From: Streptomyces sp. WZ-12 | GTDB lineage: Bacteria; Actinomycetota; Actinomycetes; Streptomycetales; Streptomycetaceae | Reading direction: 5' to 3' | DNA: 64,000 bases | Assembly (NCBI RefSeq): GCF_028898845.1 | Contig: NZ_CP118574.1 | Location: forward strand, 682,001-746,000 | Shown here: in pieces, positions 1-8,620 of the stretch | Layout: every line of letters begins with the position of its first letter | How positions within the stretch are numbered: position 1 is the stretch's first letter | Position numbers and translations under genes: made by a program | Notes under the pieces: generated by a model | The model's database searches: none | Told to the model about the DNA's origin: nothing | Seen by the model: the letters and a program-made list of their open reading frames with translations, nothing else

Positions 1-617
1 TCGGGCGTCGCGCACCGTGCTTCGGTCACATGGGTCTCGATCCAGCCAGGGGCGATGGTGTTCACCGTGATCCCGCGCCCGCCGAGTTCCTTGGCAAGGG
101 TGAGCGTGAGGGTGTCCAAGCCGCCTTTGGAGACGCCGTAGGCGACGGATGATGGGTGCGCCGTACGCGTCACCGCCGACGAGACGTTGATGATGCGTCC
201 GCCGTCCCGCATCCGGCGCAGGCCATGCTGAATGATGAAGAACGGCGCCTTGATGTTGATCGCGACGGTCTGGTCGAACTCCTCCTCCGTAGCCTCGTGT
301 ATGCGGCCGGAGAACCTGGTTGCTGCGTTGTTCACGAGTATGTCGAGACCTGGCTCGGCACCGTGCGCGGCGAGTTCGGCGTCGAAGGCAGCCAAAAGAG
401 CCTGAGCATCACCGGGCACTCCCAGTTCCGCCTTGATGGCGAACGCCCGTCCGCCGGCCTCCTCGATGCTGGCGAGCGTTTCCTTCGCCGCGGCGTCGTT
501 GCGGTGGTAGTGGACGGCGACCAGCGCACCGTCGTGTGCGAGGCGCTGGGCGATGCCTCGGCCGATGCCTCGGCTGGCTCCCGTCACCAGCGCGGTCTTT
601 CCGTTGAGGTCACTCAT
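1..617 (-). CDS. SDR-family oxidoreductase (3' end outside window)
   Basis: The frame starts at an ATG at 617 and stays open to the window edge, so the C-terminus is missing. The translation begins MSDLNGKTALVTGASRGIGR, with the glycine-rich TGxxxGIG nucleotide motif of classical short-chain dehydrogenases. Further in are the NNA motif (DILVNNAA), the catalytic-type serine (INVSSAVTR) and YGVSKGG, the YxxxK active site. Family members are NAD(P)H-dependent cytosolic reductases of about 250 residues, so roughly 80 percent is present. It lies 131 bp downstream of the AfsA-like gene on the same strand. In several Streptomyces a reductase of this class (BarS1/ScbB type) follows the synthase and reduces the 6-keto group of the butyrolactone. 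That role is inferred from position; a general SDR is the alternative. Confidence 0.85.
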   Translation of the reverse strand, partial: MSDLNGKTALVTGASRGIGRGIAQRLAHDGALVAVHYHRNDAAAKETLASIEEAGGRAFAIKAELGVPGDAQALLAAFDAELAAHGAEPGLDILVNNAATRFSGRIHEATEEEFDQTVAINIKAPFFIIQHGLRRMRDGGRIINVSSAVTRTAHPSSVAYGVSKGGLDTLTLTLAKELGGRGITVNTIAPGWIETHVTEARCATP

Positions 618-748
618 AATGCGCGTCGACTTTCCAGTGCGTGCGGCGGGCGAACTGCCGCCGGTCGATCCGGTGCTGAGGAAGGATCACGGCGCGCAGG
701 CTCGAGCCATGTGTCCTGAAGGAGGAGGTGTGCGGTGATCGCGGGGTG

Positions 749-1702
749 TCAGCCGCGTCCATCTGGCGCTGTGAAGGTGGACACGAACACTGTCTCGCCA
801 TCTTGAACGCCGGTGACCTGCACCGTGGTGGTGCCGGGCAGCGGCACGCGGCGGGCCTCAAGGACGCAGGGGGTGCCATGCTCGGCGTAGCGGTGGAACT
901 CGGTGCCGAGGGTGTGCGGGACGAAGCGGTCGGGTGCAGTCAGGGCGTACGCGGCCTGCAGCGCAGCATCAACCAGCACCATGCCCGGGACGTGATCGCT
1001 CGTCGGCTTCACGACCGCGGCATGGCCGGGGGCTATGCGCAGTAGCCAACGGTTGGGTCCCCCTGCGGGCGAGAGCAGGACCTCGTGCTCGGTGTCGCTG
1101 CCCGTCAGCTGGGGTGGAATGGGGATGGGGAGAAGTCCGGGGGTGTGCCGGGCGGTCAGCCGCTCGCCACGGATCCGACGGTAGGCAGCGGGGGACGCGA
1201 CGGTGACGTGGGAGTGCCCGGTCGCGACAATCCCGCCCGGTGTATGCGCGGTCATGCCGAAGCGGCCGCTGGCCAACATGCCGGCCCGCATTCGGAGGTT
1301 GCCGCATACGACGTCGATCCTCAGCAGTGTCGGACCGGTGTCGGTGTCGAGCCGCTCGGGATGCATGGTGAAAGCGAGATCTTCGAGTATGAAGTGGTGG
1401 CCCACCGGGACGCCCAGTTCGGCATGCGAGAGCAGCAGCCCGGCCTGACGGATGGTCTCGGCGGTGAGGATGAGCGGGCGGGGGGTGAAGTACCCATGGT
1501 CGTGCGGCCACCGGGCGCTGACCGAGAAGTGGCGATCATCCACCCGTTGCCAGGAGGTGATCAAAATGTCGTCGACGCTGAGACGGTGCACGAATTCGCG
1601 CGCAACACGAGCGCCGGAGTGGGGCTCCTGGGCAGCTGGCCGGCACAACCGATGTGGGGACGTGGACGTAACCGCGCCTCTGACGTGCATCGTGTCGCTC
1701 AT
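749..1702 (-). CDS. AfsA/ScbA-family gamma-butyrolactone synthase
   Basis: The 317-residue protein has the usual length of AfsA/ScbA/BarX proteins and two hotdog-fold halves. The N-terminal half carries the FVHRLSVDDILITSW-like start and a glycine/histidine core near residues 100-110. The C-terminal half carries the DHVPGMVLVDAALQAA signature near residue 240. The family condenses a beta-ketoacyl thioester with dihydroxyacetone phosphate, the first committed step to gamma-butyrolactone signals. ATG at 1702 is preceded by a GGGGGCGG stretch; a second ATG four codons in is possible. A ScbR-type receptor gene lies head-to-head 489 bp away and an SDR gene follows, the standard arrangement of a quorum-signal locus. 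Expression is probably repressed by the receptor through the inverted repeats in the shared intergenic region. Confidence 0.9.
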   Translation of the reverse strand: MSDTMHVRGAVTSTSPHRLCRPAAQEPHSGARVAREFVHRLSVDDILITSWQRVDDRHFSVSARWPHDHGYFTPRPLILTAETIRQAGLLLSHAELGVPVGHHFILEDLAFTMHPERLDTDTGPTLLRIDVVCGNLRMRAGMLASGRFGMTAHTPGGIVATGHSHVTVASPAAYRRIRGERLTARHTPGLLPIPIPPQLTGSDTEHEVLLSPAGGPNRWLLRIAPGHAAVVKPTSDHVPGMVLVDAALQAAYALTAPDRFVPHTLGTEFHRYAEHGTPCVLEARRVPLPGTTTVQVTGVQDGETVFVSTFTAPDGRG

Positions 1703-1751
1703 GACCGCCCCCAGGCGTCTGTATCTGTAACGGAGTGAGTGTCTAGCGCCG

Positions 1752-1778
1752 ATAACTTACCTACCGTCCGGTTTTATA
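1752..1778. promoter_or_regulatory. ARE-like receptor site near the synthase promoter
   Basis: The stretch contains TTACCTACCG followed by CCGGTTTTAT, an imperfect inverted repeat with an AT-rich edge. It resembles autoregulatory elements (ARE) bound by ArpA/BarA/ScbR receptors, which typically contain ATACCAACCGGTT-like cores. It lies 50-76 bp upstream of the synthase start, where a repressor could block transcription. The identification rests on pattern resemblance and context. Confidence 0.5.
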
Positions 1779-2085
1779 TCCAATGCCGGGCTAGCCTGAG
1801 TTCGACAGTTGCCAGGCATGCTTCGATGTGGCGTTCACCTGGGGCGGCATGAGCGAGGAGCATGCCTAGAGGGCTCGCCGCGCCCTGCCTGGGGCGCGGA
1901 AATCGCGAGGCAAGCACAAGTGATGATCATCACATATCTGCATGAGAGGGTACATTCTGCCGTTGACGGCGATGCGAACAGGGTCCTCTGCGGCGGATGG
2001 AGGCGGCGAGCCGCGGGCGGGTGCGCGAGCAGGCATCAAGCCCCCGCGGACTAGCGACGCCAGCAGTGCGCGCTAGCGTTGACTA

Positions 2086-2104
2086 CCGGAATCAGTACTT
2101 CCGG
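2086..2104. promoter_or_regulatory. Perfect inverted repeat CCGGAA-N7-TTCCGG upstream of receptor gene
   Basis: CCGGAA and TTCCGG face each other across seven bases, 88 bp upstream of the receptor GTG start. The arms share the CCGG core of the ARE-like site on the synthase side. Receptors of this family usually repress their own gene, so this is a reasonable autoregulatory operator. The intergenic bases from about 1790 to 2080 hold no recognisable gene. Confidence 0.5.
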
Positions 2105-2191
2105 AAAGAGGAAATATGCTGATCAGGTGGTGACTTGACCATTGGTACGCGATTGCGGAACTTGACGATTTTGAGAGACAGGAGGCGTTCC

Positions 2192-2845
2192 GTGGCACAA
2201 CAGGACCGCGCGATCCGGACCCGGCGAGTGATCTTGGAAGCAGCGGCGGCGATCTTCGACGACCGGGGATACGACCGTGCCACCATCGCCGAAGTCCTTG
2301 AGCGCGCCGGCGTGACGAAGGGCGCCCTGTATTTCCACTTCGCCTCCAAGGAACAGCTCGCACTCGCGGTCCTGGACGAGCACGTGCTGGACATCATCGT
2401 GGAACCACAGCCGGTCAAACTGCAGGAGTTCGTCGACGCGGGACAGATACTGGCGCACCGGCTGCGTAGCGACCCCATCCAGCGGGGAGCAGCCCGACTG
2501 CTCGTCGAACAAGGATCCAAGCATCTTCATCGCAAGCAGTCGATGCTCACGTGGACCCAGTTCGTCGAGGCCCTGCTCAACGAGGCACGCGACCGCGGTG
2601 AAGTCCTGGAAAGCGTCGACGTACGCGCTACCGCGGAACTGTTCGTCGGCGCGTTCGCCGGGGTGCAGATCCTGTCGCACGCGCTGACCGACCGCGCCGA
2701 TCTCTGCCACCGACTGACCGTGTTCTTCGAACACACCCTCCCCAGCATCGCACCGCCCGCCATACTCGCCAGGCTCAAACTCGACCCGGAGCGCGGGGAA
2801 AAGCTGGACGCAGCACTCCAGGAAAAAACTCTGCTGCAGGTCTAA
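2192..2845 (+). CDS. ScbR/ArpA-type gamma-butyrolactone receptor (TetR family)
   Basis: The 217-residue protein starts at GTG 2192, chosen because GGAGG lies at 2181-2185 and because receptors of this group begin with a short MAxQxRAIRTR-type N-terminus. The helix-turn-helix spans about residues 10-55 (RRVILEAAAAIFDDRGYDRA; TIAEVLERAGVTKGALYFHF). The C-terminal ligand pocket includes LLVEQGSKH and TRTQF-like (LTWTQFVEAL) stretches typical of ArpA-like receptors rather than generic TetR proteins. The family binds ARE operators and is released by gamma-butyrolactone, linking cell density to antibiotic production. It is divergent from the AfsA-like gene. A pseudo-receptor that responds to antibiotics instead is the main alternative. 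Confidence 0.9.
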   Translation: MAQQDRAIRTRRVILEAAAAIFDDRGYDRATIAEVLERAGVTKGALYFHFASKEQLALAVLDEHVLDIIVEPQPVKLQEFVDAGQILAHRLRSDPIQRGAARLLVEQGSKHLHRKQSMLTWTQFVEALLNEARDRGEVLESVDVRATAELFVGAFAGVQILSHALTDRADLCHRLTVFFEHTLPSIAPPAILARLKLDPERGEKLDAALQEKTLLQV

Positions 2846-2866
2846 CTCGTGTATCGAATGTGCCGG

Positions 2867-2968
2867 TCACAGCCACACGTCGATGGCCGCGACCAGCACG
2901 GTCGGCTCGTAGCGGGCCGCGAACTTGTCGTACCGGATGAGTACGCCACGAGGCCCTATGGAGTCGAG
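2867..2968 (-). pseudogene. IS5-family transposase C-terminal remnant
   Basis: The minus frame ends IRYDKFAARYEPTVLVAAID plus VWL and a stop, close to the C-terminus of IS5-family transposases (TRYDK...AAI..WL). Nothing upstream in frame continues the catalytic domain, so only the tail remains. Confidence 0.6.
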
Positions 2969-3195
2969 TGAGGTGAGAGACCTCCACCGCCGGGTTGTCG
3001 CAGCAACCCGGTTGCAGCAGGAGGCAGTTCGCGTCGGGGAATGCCGAGGCTGGCGGTAAGTGCGATGAGGGCCCGCAGTCCCGCTCATTCGTGCAGTTCA
3101 GGTAAGTGGTGACGAGCCGCGCCGCCGAGCAGGAGCACCGTCCGCCTGGCCGTCGCAGAGCAACTCCACGCTCTCCATGGGGCCGCCCATGAACA

Positions 3196-3222
3196 GAACA
3201 CCCCCACTCGCGTGGGGAAGAC
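3196..3222 (-). repeat. Solitary type I-E-like CRISPR repeat, copy 1
   Basis: On the minus strand the 27 bases contain TTCCCCACGCG and GTGGGGGTGTT, the palindromic core of actinobacterial type I-E CRISPR repeats. It matches the second copy at 11717-11743 at 24 of 27 positions. No further copy follows at the expected 61-bp period on either side, and no cas gene is in the window. It sits between fragments of unrelated genes. Confidence 0.55.
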
Positions 3223-3463
3223 GTCCTCAACTGGGGCGTCACCGCCCAGCCGAACAGGCGCGCACAGGCCGCCCGCACCAGCAGCACCCGCCGCACTGCA
3301 CCTACCGCGCGCACCACGCCCACGCCACAGCCGCACCCGCGGCGATGGGCGAACAGCTCGCGGATCGCCGCCGACGTCGATGACGAACACGGCCTGCTTC
3401 TTCAGCTCGACCTGGCCGAGGACAGCACGGTCACGAGCTCGGCCAGATCTCCGGTGCAGACGA

Positions 3464-3613
3464 TCACTTCTTCGTCTTCGGCCGGTGGGTCGAAGCGGGG
3501 CGGTGCACTTCCTCGTCCACGGACAGCCGGATGTAGCCGTGGTCTGCCAGGGCCTTGGCGACGGTGGTCTTCCCGGAGCCGGTCAGGCCGACCAGAAGAA
3601 CGGCGAGGGGCAC
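3464..3613 (-). pseudogene. Truncated P-loop ATPase/kinase-like gene
   Basis: From GTG 3613 the frame reads VPLAVLLVGLTGSGKTTVAK and continues ALADHGYIRLSVDEEVHR before a stop after 49 residues. GLTGSGKTT is a Walker A motif, and the SVDEE stretch follows at the expected distance in small AAA/zeta-toxin-like kinases of about 160-190 residues. The rest of the domain is absent, so this is a broken gene. DNA further along the minus strand (3070-3460) keeps no convincing continuation. Confidence 0.6.
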
Positions 3614-3658
3614 GTGGTCATCCCTTCCGTGACGTATCCGCGAGCCTGGGCACTGTCT

Positions 3659-4159
3659 CTAATCCTGGCCGGTGTGCGCGTACGGCCGCCAGATGGTGAA
3701 GATGCTGCGGGCCTTGGCGAGCCAGCTGGAGGGCATCCGGTCCAGGCTGACCCGGCGGAAGGCGAACCGCGGATCGCTGGTGTTGATCACGCCGCGGTGC
3801 TGGCCTATGTGGGCGAGCAGGCGGCTGGCTCCGTCTCTGACGGCCGGGGTCTGTTCCTGCCAGGTGCCGGAGGCGAAGTGCCGGACCCGCCGTCGGAGGC
3901 CGTCCAGGATGCCCGAGCGCCACTTGAAGTGGTGAACCGCGCAGATGCGGTCGGCGTCCGGCCGGTGACTGGGTGCCCGGTGGTTGCCGGAGGCCACGGT
4001 GACATCGTGGCGGGCGAGGACGATCTTTCGGAGGGCGCCGTGCAGGAGCCGTTGGGTGAGGTGGCCACCGAGAGGATAGGCCAGGTCGAGTCCGTCTTCG
4101 GGGTCCCAACCGGCCAGATGTCCGCCCGCGGCCGCGCGGTCGAGCATTCGAAGTGCAGC
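3659..4159 (-). pseudogene. C-terminal fragment of an unrecognised conserved protein
   Basis: The minus frame carries well-formed protein sequence (GHLAGWDPEDGLDLAYPLGG; ICAVHHFKWRSGILDGLRRR; FASGTWQEQTPAVRD) ending near 3659, but no plausible N-terminus or start is attached. The HHFKWR and RFAFR segments recall the C-terminal part of some actinobacterial glycosyltransferase-like proteins, an impression rather than an identification. Its 5' side abuts a gene fragment on the opposite strand at about 4150, so a rearrangement joint lies there. Confidence 0.4.
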
Positions 4160-4380
4160 TCGCCTTCCCCGCCGACCTCGACCCGGCGGTGTGGGGCACC
4201 GAGACCTCCATGACCGCCGAAGCCACCCCGCTACGCACTCCACCTGTCCGCAGCGACGACGGCGGCCTACGGCAATTCGCGTGGATCACGACCCCACCCG
4301 CCCTGCACGCTCGGTACCGTCTGGAATGGCGGTTCCGGGCGCAGCCCGAACCCGACACGGGCCAAGGGGAGTTCAGGTGA
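4153..4380 (+). pseudogene. C-terminal fragment of an unknown gene upstream of the deformylase
   Basis: The frame reads AFPADLDPAVWGTETSMTAE and later ALHARYRLEWRFRAQPEPD, a composition typical of real Streptomyces protein, and ends in a TGA that overlaps the GTG start of the deformylase remnant (GTGA). That overlap implies an original translationally coupled pair. The N-terminal part is missing because the left side joins a minus-strand fragment near 4150. The family was not recognised. Confidence 0.4.
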
Positions 4381-4582
4381 TCGACGTGCGGCCCAGTCAG
4401 CAGATGCGAGACCTCGGGGTCGTCCAGCGCGGCGCCGGCATCCTCGCCGAAACGGCCCGCGCCTTCGACCTGCCAACCGAACGCGACGTTGCCGAACACG
4501 TCGTGGACGAGTTGTTCGCCGCAATGGAGCGAATCGGTCAAGTCCACCCTTTCGCCAAGGGGATGGGTATCGCCGCCCTACA
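4377..4582 (+). pseudogene. def: Peptide deformylase gene truncated by an IS element
   Basis: The frame from GTG 4377 reads VIDVRPSQQMRDLGVVQRGA and later ERIGQVHPFAKGMGIAA, matching the N-terminal third of actinobacterial peptide deformylases, which continue GIAAPQIG. Reading enters the left inverted repeat of the IS5-type element right after GIAA and stops within it. The metal-binding motifs EGCLS and HEFDH are absent. The continuation is not found beyond the right IS end, so the remainder was deleted, not merely interrupted. Peptide deformylases remove the N-formyl group from nascent proteins; extra copies often accompany resistance or biosynthetic loci. Confidence 0.7.
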
Positions 4583-4590
4583 GAGCTTCT

Positions 4591-5340
4591 TCAGCGGTGC
4601 TGCTCCAGAGTGAGGATGGCCTTGGTCATTGACGTGAGTCGGTTGGGGCTGCAGCGGGCTCGACGGAAGATGCGCCAGGACTTGAGTCGGGCGAAGGCTC
4701 GCTCAACAGGGCTGCGGAGACGGGAATGCGCTCGGTTGACGTTCTTCTGTTGCACTGTCAACTCGCGGCCGCTGTGCCGTTTGAACGGTGTGCATACGGT
4801 TCCGCCGGCTCCTACGTATGCCGTGTCCGCCAAGGTCGGGATCTTCAATCGCTGACACACTGTCATGATGTGGTGGGTCCGCGCCGCGGTGATGTCCACT
4901 GTTCGGCCGGGCAGTGCGGGCGAGTACCAGAGCACCTCGCCGGTTGGATCGGTGACGGCTTGGGTGTTCACTCCGTGACGTCTGGCCTTGCCGGAGTAGT
5001 CTGCTCGGCTATCTCCGACGCGGTCGCATTCGGCGATGGTGCCGTCCACCAGGACGTACTCGGGCTTGGCTTTGCGAAGCGCTCGGGTCAGGGACGGAGC
5101 CTTGGTGGCGAGGAGCTCCGTCACACTGTGTACGTAGGAGTGGGCGGTGGCTTCGCTGATCTGGAAGCCTGCGGCGATCTTGGCGAGAGTGGTGTGCTCG
5201 CGCAGGTAGACCAGCGCCACCAGGGCCCGTCCCGACGGACGAAGCTTGCAGTGGCGGTCACCCTCCTGGGTGACGATGAGCATGGTGACCCACTCCACGA
5301 GTGCGTGCAGTAGGTCCAGTACGCAAGGATAGGTAACCAA
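4591..5340 (-). CDS. IS5-family transposase (DDE superfamily)
   Basis: The 249-residue protein has an N-terminal helix-turn-helix (LVYLREHTTLAKIAAGFQIS; EATAHSYVHSV) and a DDE_Tnp_4-type catalytic core. Candidate acidic residues sit in YVLVDGTIAECDR, TLADTAYVGAGG and SPVERAFARLK. The start is a TTG at 5340, since no ATG or GTG with a better site precedes the helix-turn-helix. The length is that of the single-ORF subgroup. It appears intact and may be active. Confidence 0.85.
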   Translation of the reverse strand: MVTYPCVLDLLHALVEWVTMLIVTQEGDRHCKLRPSGRALVALVYLREHTTLAKIAAGFQISEATAHSYVHSVTELLATKAPSLTRALRKAKPEYVLVDGTIAECDRVGDSRADYSGKARRHGVNTQAVTDPTGEVLWYSPALPGRTVDITAARTHHIMTVCQRLKIPTLADTAYVGAGGTVCTPFKRHSGRELTVQQKNVNRAHSRLRSPVERAFARLKSWRIFRRARCSPNRLTSMTKAILTLEQHR

Positions 5341-5341
5341 C

Positions 5342-5401
5342 GAGGCCCTCTGACTGACGAGTTGAGACGTGAGACATCTCGCTCAACAGTCCGAGGGCCT
5401 C
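5342..5401. other. Long stem-loop inside the IS, upstream of the transposase start
   Basis: GAGGCCCTCTGACTG at 5342-5356 pairs with CAGTCCGAGGGCCTC at 5387-5401 with one mismatch, leaving a 30-base loop that itself holds TTGAG/CTCAA. It lies just upstream of the TTG start and could shield the transposase gene from outside transcription, a known feature of IS elements. Confidence 0.5.
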
Positions 5402-5455
5402 GCCTGTTACGGGTTTCGCTTCGTCACCCGATCAGTGGCCGGGCTGAAGAAGCTC

Positions 5456-6277
5456 AGTCAGAAAGACAACAGGACACAGAGGGGATGATCACCGCGTTTC
5501 CACAAGTCTGCGGTGTGACGCTTGCGGTGTCCGTGCCCATGCCCCGGCTTCGGGCGTTCACGAGATGCCGGACTGCGACTGGTGACCGCTTCCTCCCCAG
5601 CACCCCGAGAGCGGGGATCGGGCACCGGCACGACGAAGGCAGGCCGCTGTCCAGCCTCAACAACGCCCTCATCGCACAACGACCGGCCGCGCGACTGTCC
5701 GGCGACCGCACGGCGACCAGGAAGTCAGCGTGCGTCGTCATGCTGATGGGCAGGTCTCCATTGACCGTGGAAAGGCAAGGGTTCACCATGCTGAATGTTC
5801 GGAGGATCGGTACACCGCGTTGAAGACTCTCTGCCTCGGCATCCGCAGCATCGAGGGCCGACACGTCGACGGCCACGGAACCAAAGTCCCCGCCGGGCGC
5901 GTCCGCGGCAGCGGGACCCTCGGCTGGACCCGCACCATGAACCAGTTCAAGATCCGGTTAGGCGACCGGCTCCCACTCTCTGACCAACATCAACAGACGG
6001 TAACCCAAGGCAGGAACCGGGACCATCAGGCACAACACCGATCACACACAGGCGAGTTGACATCACCTCAACATCGTCCAGTGTTTCTCCGACCGCAACA
6101 ACCCTGATGCCTCCCACTCCCAGGCCCCGTCACGCACGTGGCCGACCGGCAGCTTCCCCTCCACGCGACACAACGGCGCCGGAGGGGCTGAGTTGTCGTT
6201 CAGGGGAAAGGTGCCCGCAGGCGGCCGGAAGGCCCGACGAACAACGAGCGATCCAGGTATGGAACTGAGGGGCGACT
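5456..6277. other. Eroded region without a supported gene
   Basis: About 820 bp between the IS and the FAD oxidoreductase hold only short frames in conflicting phases. One plus-strand stretch near 5820-5990 (LKTLCLGIRSIEGRHVDGHG) has protein-like composition but no start, no recognised family and an early end. It probably contains scrambled remains of older insertions. Confidence 0.4.
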
Positions 6278-7699
6278 GTGGGGCATGTCTCTGCGACAAC
6301 ATGCGACCGTCACGGACACGCCGTCGTCGTGGGCGGAGGAATCAGCGGTCTGATCGCCGCCCGGGTCCTGGCCGGCCACTTCGAGCGGGTGACCGTCCTG
6401 GAACAGGACACCGTCACGGCAGACACCGGCTACCGTACGGGCGTGCCACAGGCGCGCCATACACATGCGTTGCTGGCCCGGGGCGCTCACATCCTGGAAC
6501 AGCTCTTCCCTGGCCTTCGTGAAGAACTGGCCGCGCAGGGCGCGTCCGTCTTCGACCTGGGCGCATCGGCTCGTGTCCTGTTCCCCTCCGGCTGGGCCCC
6601 CCGGACGCACATCGGCGTTCTTGTCCAGAACGCCACCCGACCCGCGCTGGAGGGCTGTCTGCGGCGAAGAGTTCTGGCGCTCGAACCGGTGTCGATCCGA
6701 TCAGGATGGCGGGTTCAGGATCTTTGCTGGGATGCAACTCACCGCCGCGTCACGGGGGTTGTGGCCGCTTCGACGGGCGAGGTCCTGCAGCACCCGGCCG
6801 CCCTGGGGCCGCGACAGGCCGCGGGGGCCGGGCTCCAGCCGATCGCAGCGGACCTGGTCGTGCACGCCGCGGGCCGCAACTCCCGCCTGGCGGAGTGGCT
6901 GCATCAAGCCGGGTACCCCGCACCGGCCTCCCGTACCATCCGGTCCAGCACGACCTACGCGTCCCGGCTGTTCAAGGCCCCACCCGGCACCATGAACGGC
7001 TACCACATTCTGGGCGGGACCCCCCATGCCCCGGACGTGCGCCGAGCGGGCGGCGTGCAGGCCGTGGAAGGCGGGGCGGTCATTGTCACGCTGCTCGGTG
7101 CCGGGGGCGAGGTCCCACCCGGGGACGAACCGGGCTTCCTCGCCTACGCCCGCTCGCTGCCCCATCCTGACATCGCCGAAATCATCACCACCAGTACTCC
7201 TGTCGGACCCATCTACCGTGCCCTGCGGCTGGACAACCGCTGGGTCCTGTACCACCGCATGCCGTGCTGGCCGGAGCGCCTGCTGGTCCTCGGAGACGCG
7301 GTCTGCTCCTTCAATCCGGTGTACGGCCAGGGCATGACGATGGCGGCTCTCGAGGCCCAGCTGCTCGGCCGGATGCTGGGGCGGGCGGACTACGTCCGCG
7401 ACCTGAGCGGGATCGCTCCGCGGTTCCAGCGTCGTCTTGCCCGCGCCCTTGCCGTCCCCTGGGCCGTGGCAACCAGCACCGACCTCGGCTGGGCCCCGGG
7501 AAGGTCCTCGCCCACGGCCCGCCTCACCCGCTGGTACGGGGACCATCTCATCGCCCTCATTCCCCACAGCCCCCGCATCTACCAGAGCGTGTATCAGGTG
7601 GCGCAGATGGTCAGATCCCCCGTGGCGCTTCTGCACCCCGCCGTCCTGGGCAGCGTCACACGACGCGCTATCCAGCCTCATCACCGGCGCAAACCGTGA
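6278..7699 (+). CDS. FAD-dependent oxidoreductase/monooxygenase-like protein
   Basis: The 473-residue protein has an N-terminal Rossmann FAD motif (AVVVGGGISGLIAARVLAG, residues 15-33) followed by an acidic residue ending the second strand (VTVLEQD). A second FAD-contact motif, LLVLGDAVCSFNPVYGQGM, lies near residues 335-353. This is the GDA-hxxxP-xxGxG pattern of group A flavoprotein hydroxylases and halogenase-like oxidoreductases. The tryptophan motif of flavin halogenases (GWxWxIP) was not seen, so halogenation is unlikely. GTG 6278 is preceded by GAGGGG at 6267-6272. It is an isolated intact gene between eroded regions; the substrate is unknown. Confidence 0.75.
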   Translation: MGHVSATTCDRHGHAVVVGGGISGLIAARVLAGHFERVTVLEQDTVTADTGYRTGVPQARHTHALLARGAHILEQLFPGLREELAAQGASVFDLGASARVLFPSGWAPRTHIGVLVQNATRPALEGCLRRRVLALEPVSIRSGWRVQDLCWDATHRRVTGVVAASTGEVLQHPAALGPRQAAGAGLQPIAADLVVHAAGRNSRLAEWLHQAGYPAPASRTIRSSTTYASRLFKAPPGTMNGYHILGGTPHAPDVRRAGGVQAVEGGAVIVTLLGAGGEVPPGDEPGFLAYARSLPHPDIAEIITTSTPVGPIYRALRLDNRWVLYHRMPCWPERLLVLGDAVCSFNPVYGQGMTMAALEAQLLGRMLGRADYVRDLSGIAPRFQRRLARALAVPWAVATSTDLGWAPGRSSPTARLTRWYGDHLIALIPHSPRIYQSVYQVAQMVRSPVALLHPAVLGSVTRRAIQPHHRRKP

Positions 7700-7856
7700 G
7701 GACAGGGCCGGTGCTCAGTCGCCGGCGCGGGCAGGACCAAGCCGGCCGGGACGCGACGGCGCAGGTCGCGCCCAAGCAGCTGCGGGACACCATCGCGCTG
7801 ATCGCGTGGTTGGTGCCCAAGCGGTCGCGCCCCCAAGGGGGTGACGGCGGCGACGA

Positions 7857-8111
7857 CTAAAGGCCCGCCGGACCGATCCGGCTGAGGTTCTTCTCAGTGG
7901 ACGGTTCGTGAGTTGATGTCCGTTCGAAGTGATGCTTGGGGCAGCCGGTCCGCCCCTGGTAGAGGATCGCGTTCACGATCTCCCGCATGTCGTAGGCGCC
8001 CTGATGACCGCTGACCGAGCGATGCCGGTCCTTCCACGCGGCGATCACCGGCTCGATCAACGACCACTGCTCGGCCGATAAGTCGCTGGGATACGGCTTC
8101 CGTTCGCTCAC
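7857..8111 (-). pseudogene. IS5-family transposase N-terminal remnant
   Basis: From GTG 8111 the frame reads SERKPYPSDLSAEQWSLIEP and MREIVNAILYQGRTGC, the N-terminal domain (DUF4096-like) of a different IS5 subgroup. Homology ends at GRTGC, where intact proteins continue with WRLLPxDLPP-like sequence. The rest to the stop is unrelated. It is a 5' fragment from an element distinct from the intact IS at 4583. Confidence 0.7.
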
Positions 8112-8299
8112 CTCGCCAACCTCAGCAGACCCCACGGCGTGAACCCGCGGATTCCACCCCGCCCCGCCCCACACCATCAGGCGACCACAGAACGACTCAA
8201 AGTCTCGCGAACCGCCCACTTACAGACAGGCCACAACGCTGGCTGCTCCACCGGCTGTTCGGTGATCGGTACGTGGGCGGTCGGGGGTCCAGTGGCTGG

Positions 8300-8575
8300 T
8301 CACGTTGGTTTGGCGAGGTGATGAGTCCGTGTTCGGATCGTTGGGTCTGGGGCGAGGTTCGTCTTCGGTTTCGCGTGAGTGGTGCGCCGGCGGACGTAGG
8401 CTCCGATGGTGGCGTTCTGCCCGTCGTGGCTACGGTGGTCGGTGCCGCTCAGCGCGAAGTAGCGCAGGGCCGTGGACGCGGCCTCGATCCAGGTCAGCCA
8501 GGAGCCGTAGGGCGGCAGGAAGACCAACTCGATGCCGTTCGGGGGCAGGTGGGCTGCGGCAACCTCAAGGTTTCG
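8300..8575 (-). pseudogene. IS630-family transposase C-terminal remnant
   Basis: The minus frame contains LPPNGIELVFLPPYGSWLTW followed by IEAASTALRYFALSGTDHRS. These are the C-terminal DDE block of IS630 transposases (FLPxYxxxLNxIE), with the catalytic glutamate in WIEA. The N-terminal and central catalytic regions are missing. Confidence 0.7.
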
Positions 8576-8620
8576 CGAACGGAGGCCCCAGAGGGCTGTG
8601 GGACGTGCGAGGAGGTGACC

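Larger units (their letters stand above)
4583..5455. mobile_element. Intact IS5-family insertion sequence, 873 bp
   Basis: The ends are perfect 13-bp inverted repeats: GAGCTTCTTCAGC at 4583-4595 and GCTGAAGAAGCTC at 5443-5455. One full-length transposase gene lies between them. The stop codon of the transposase falls inside the left repeat. No direct target repeat is visible at the outer flanks, consistent with a deletion or rearrangement on one side after insertion. The left junction cuts the deformylase gene. Confidence 0.8.

Noticed and set aside
3212..4213. 333-residue plus-strand frame
   Set aside because: It runs antisense to a P-loop fragment and a conserved minus-strand fragment and begins inside the CRISPR-type repeat; composition is that of a high-GC shadow frame.
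5454..5876. 140-residue minus-strand frame
   Set aside because: No recognised family, no ribosome site and no consistent codon bias; treated as part of the eroded region.
6278..7699. Flavin-dependent halogenase
   Set aside because: The GWxWxIP signature is absent; only the general FAD motifs are present.
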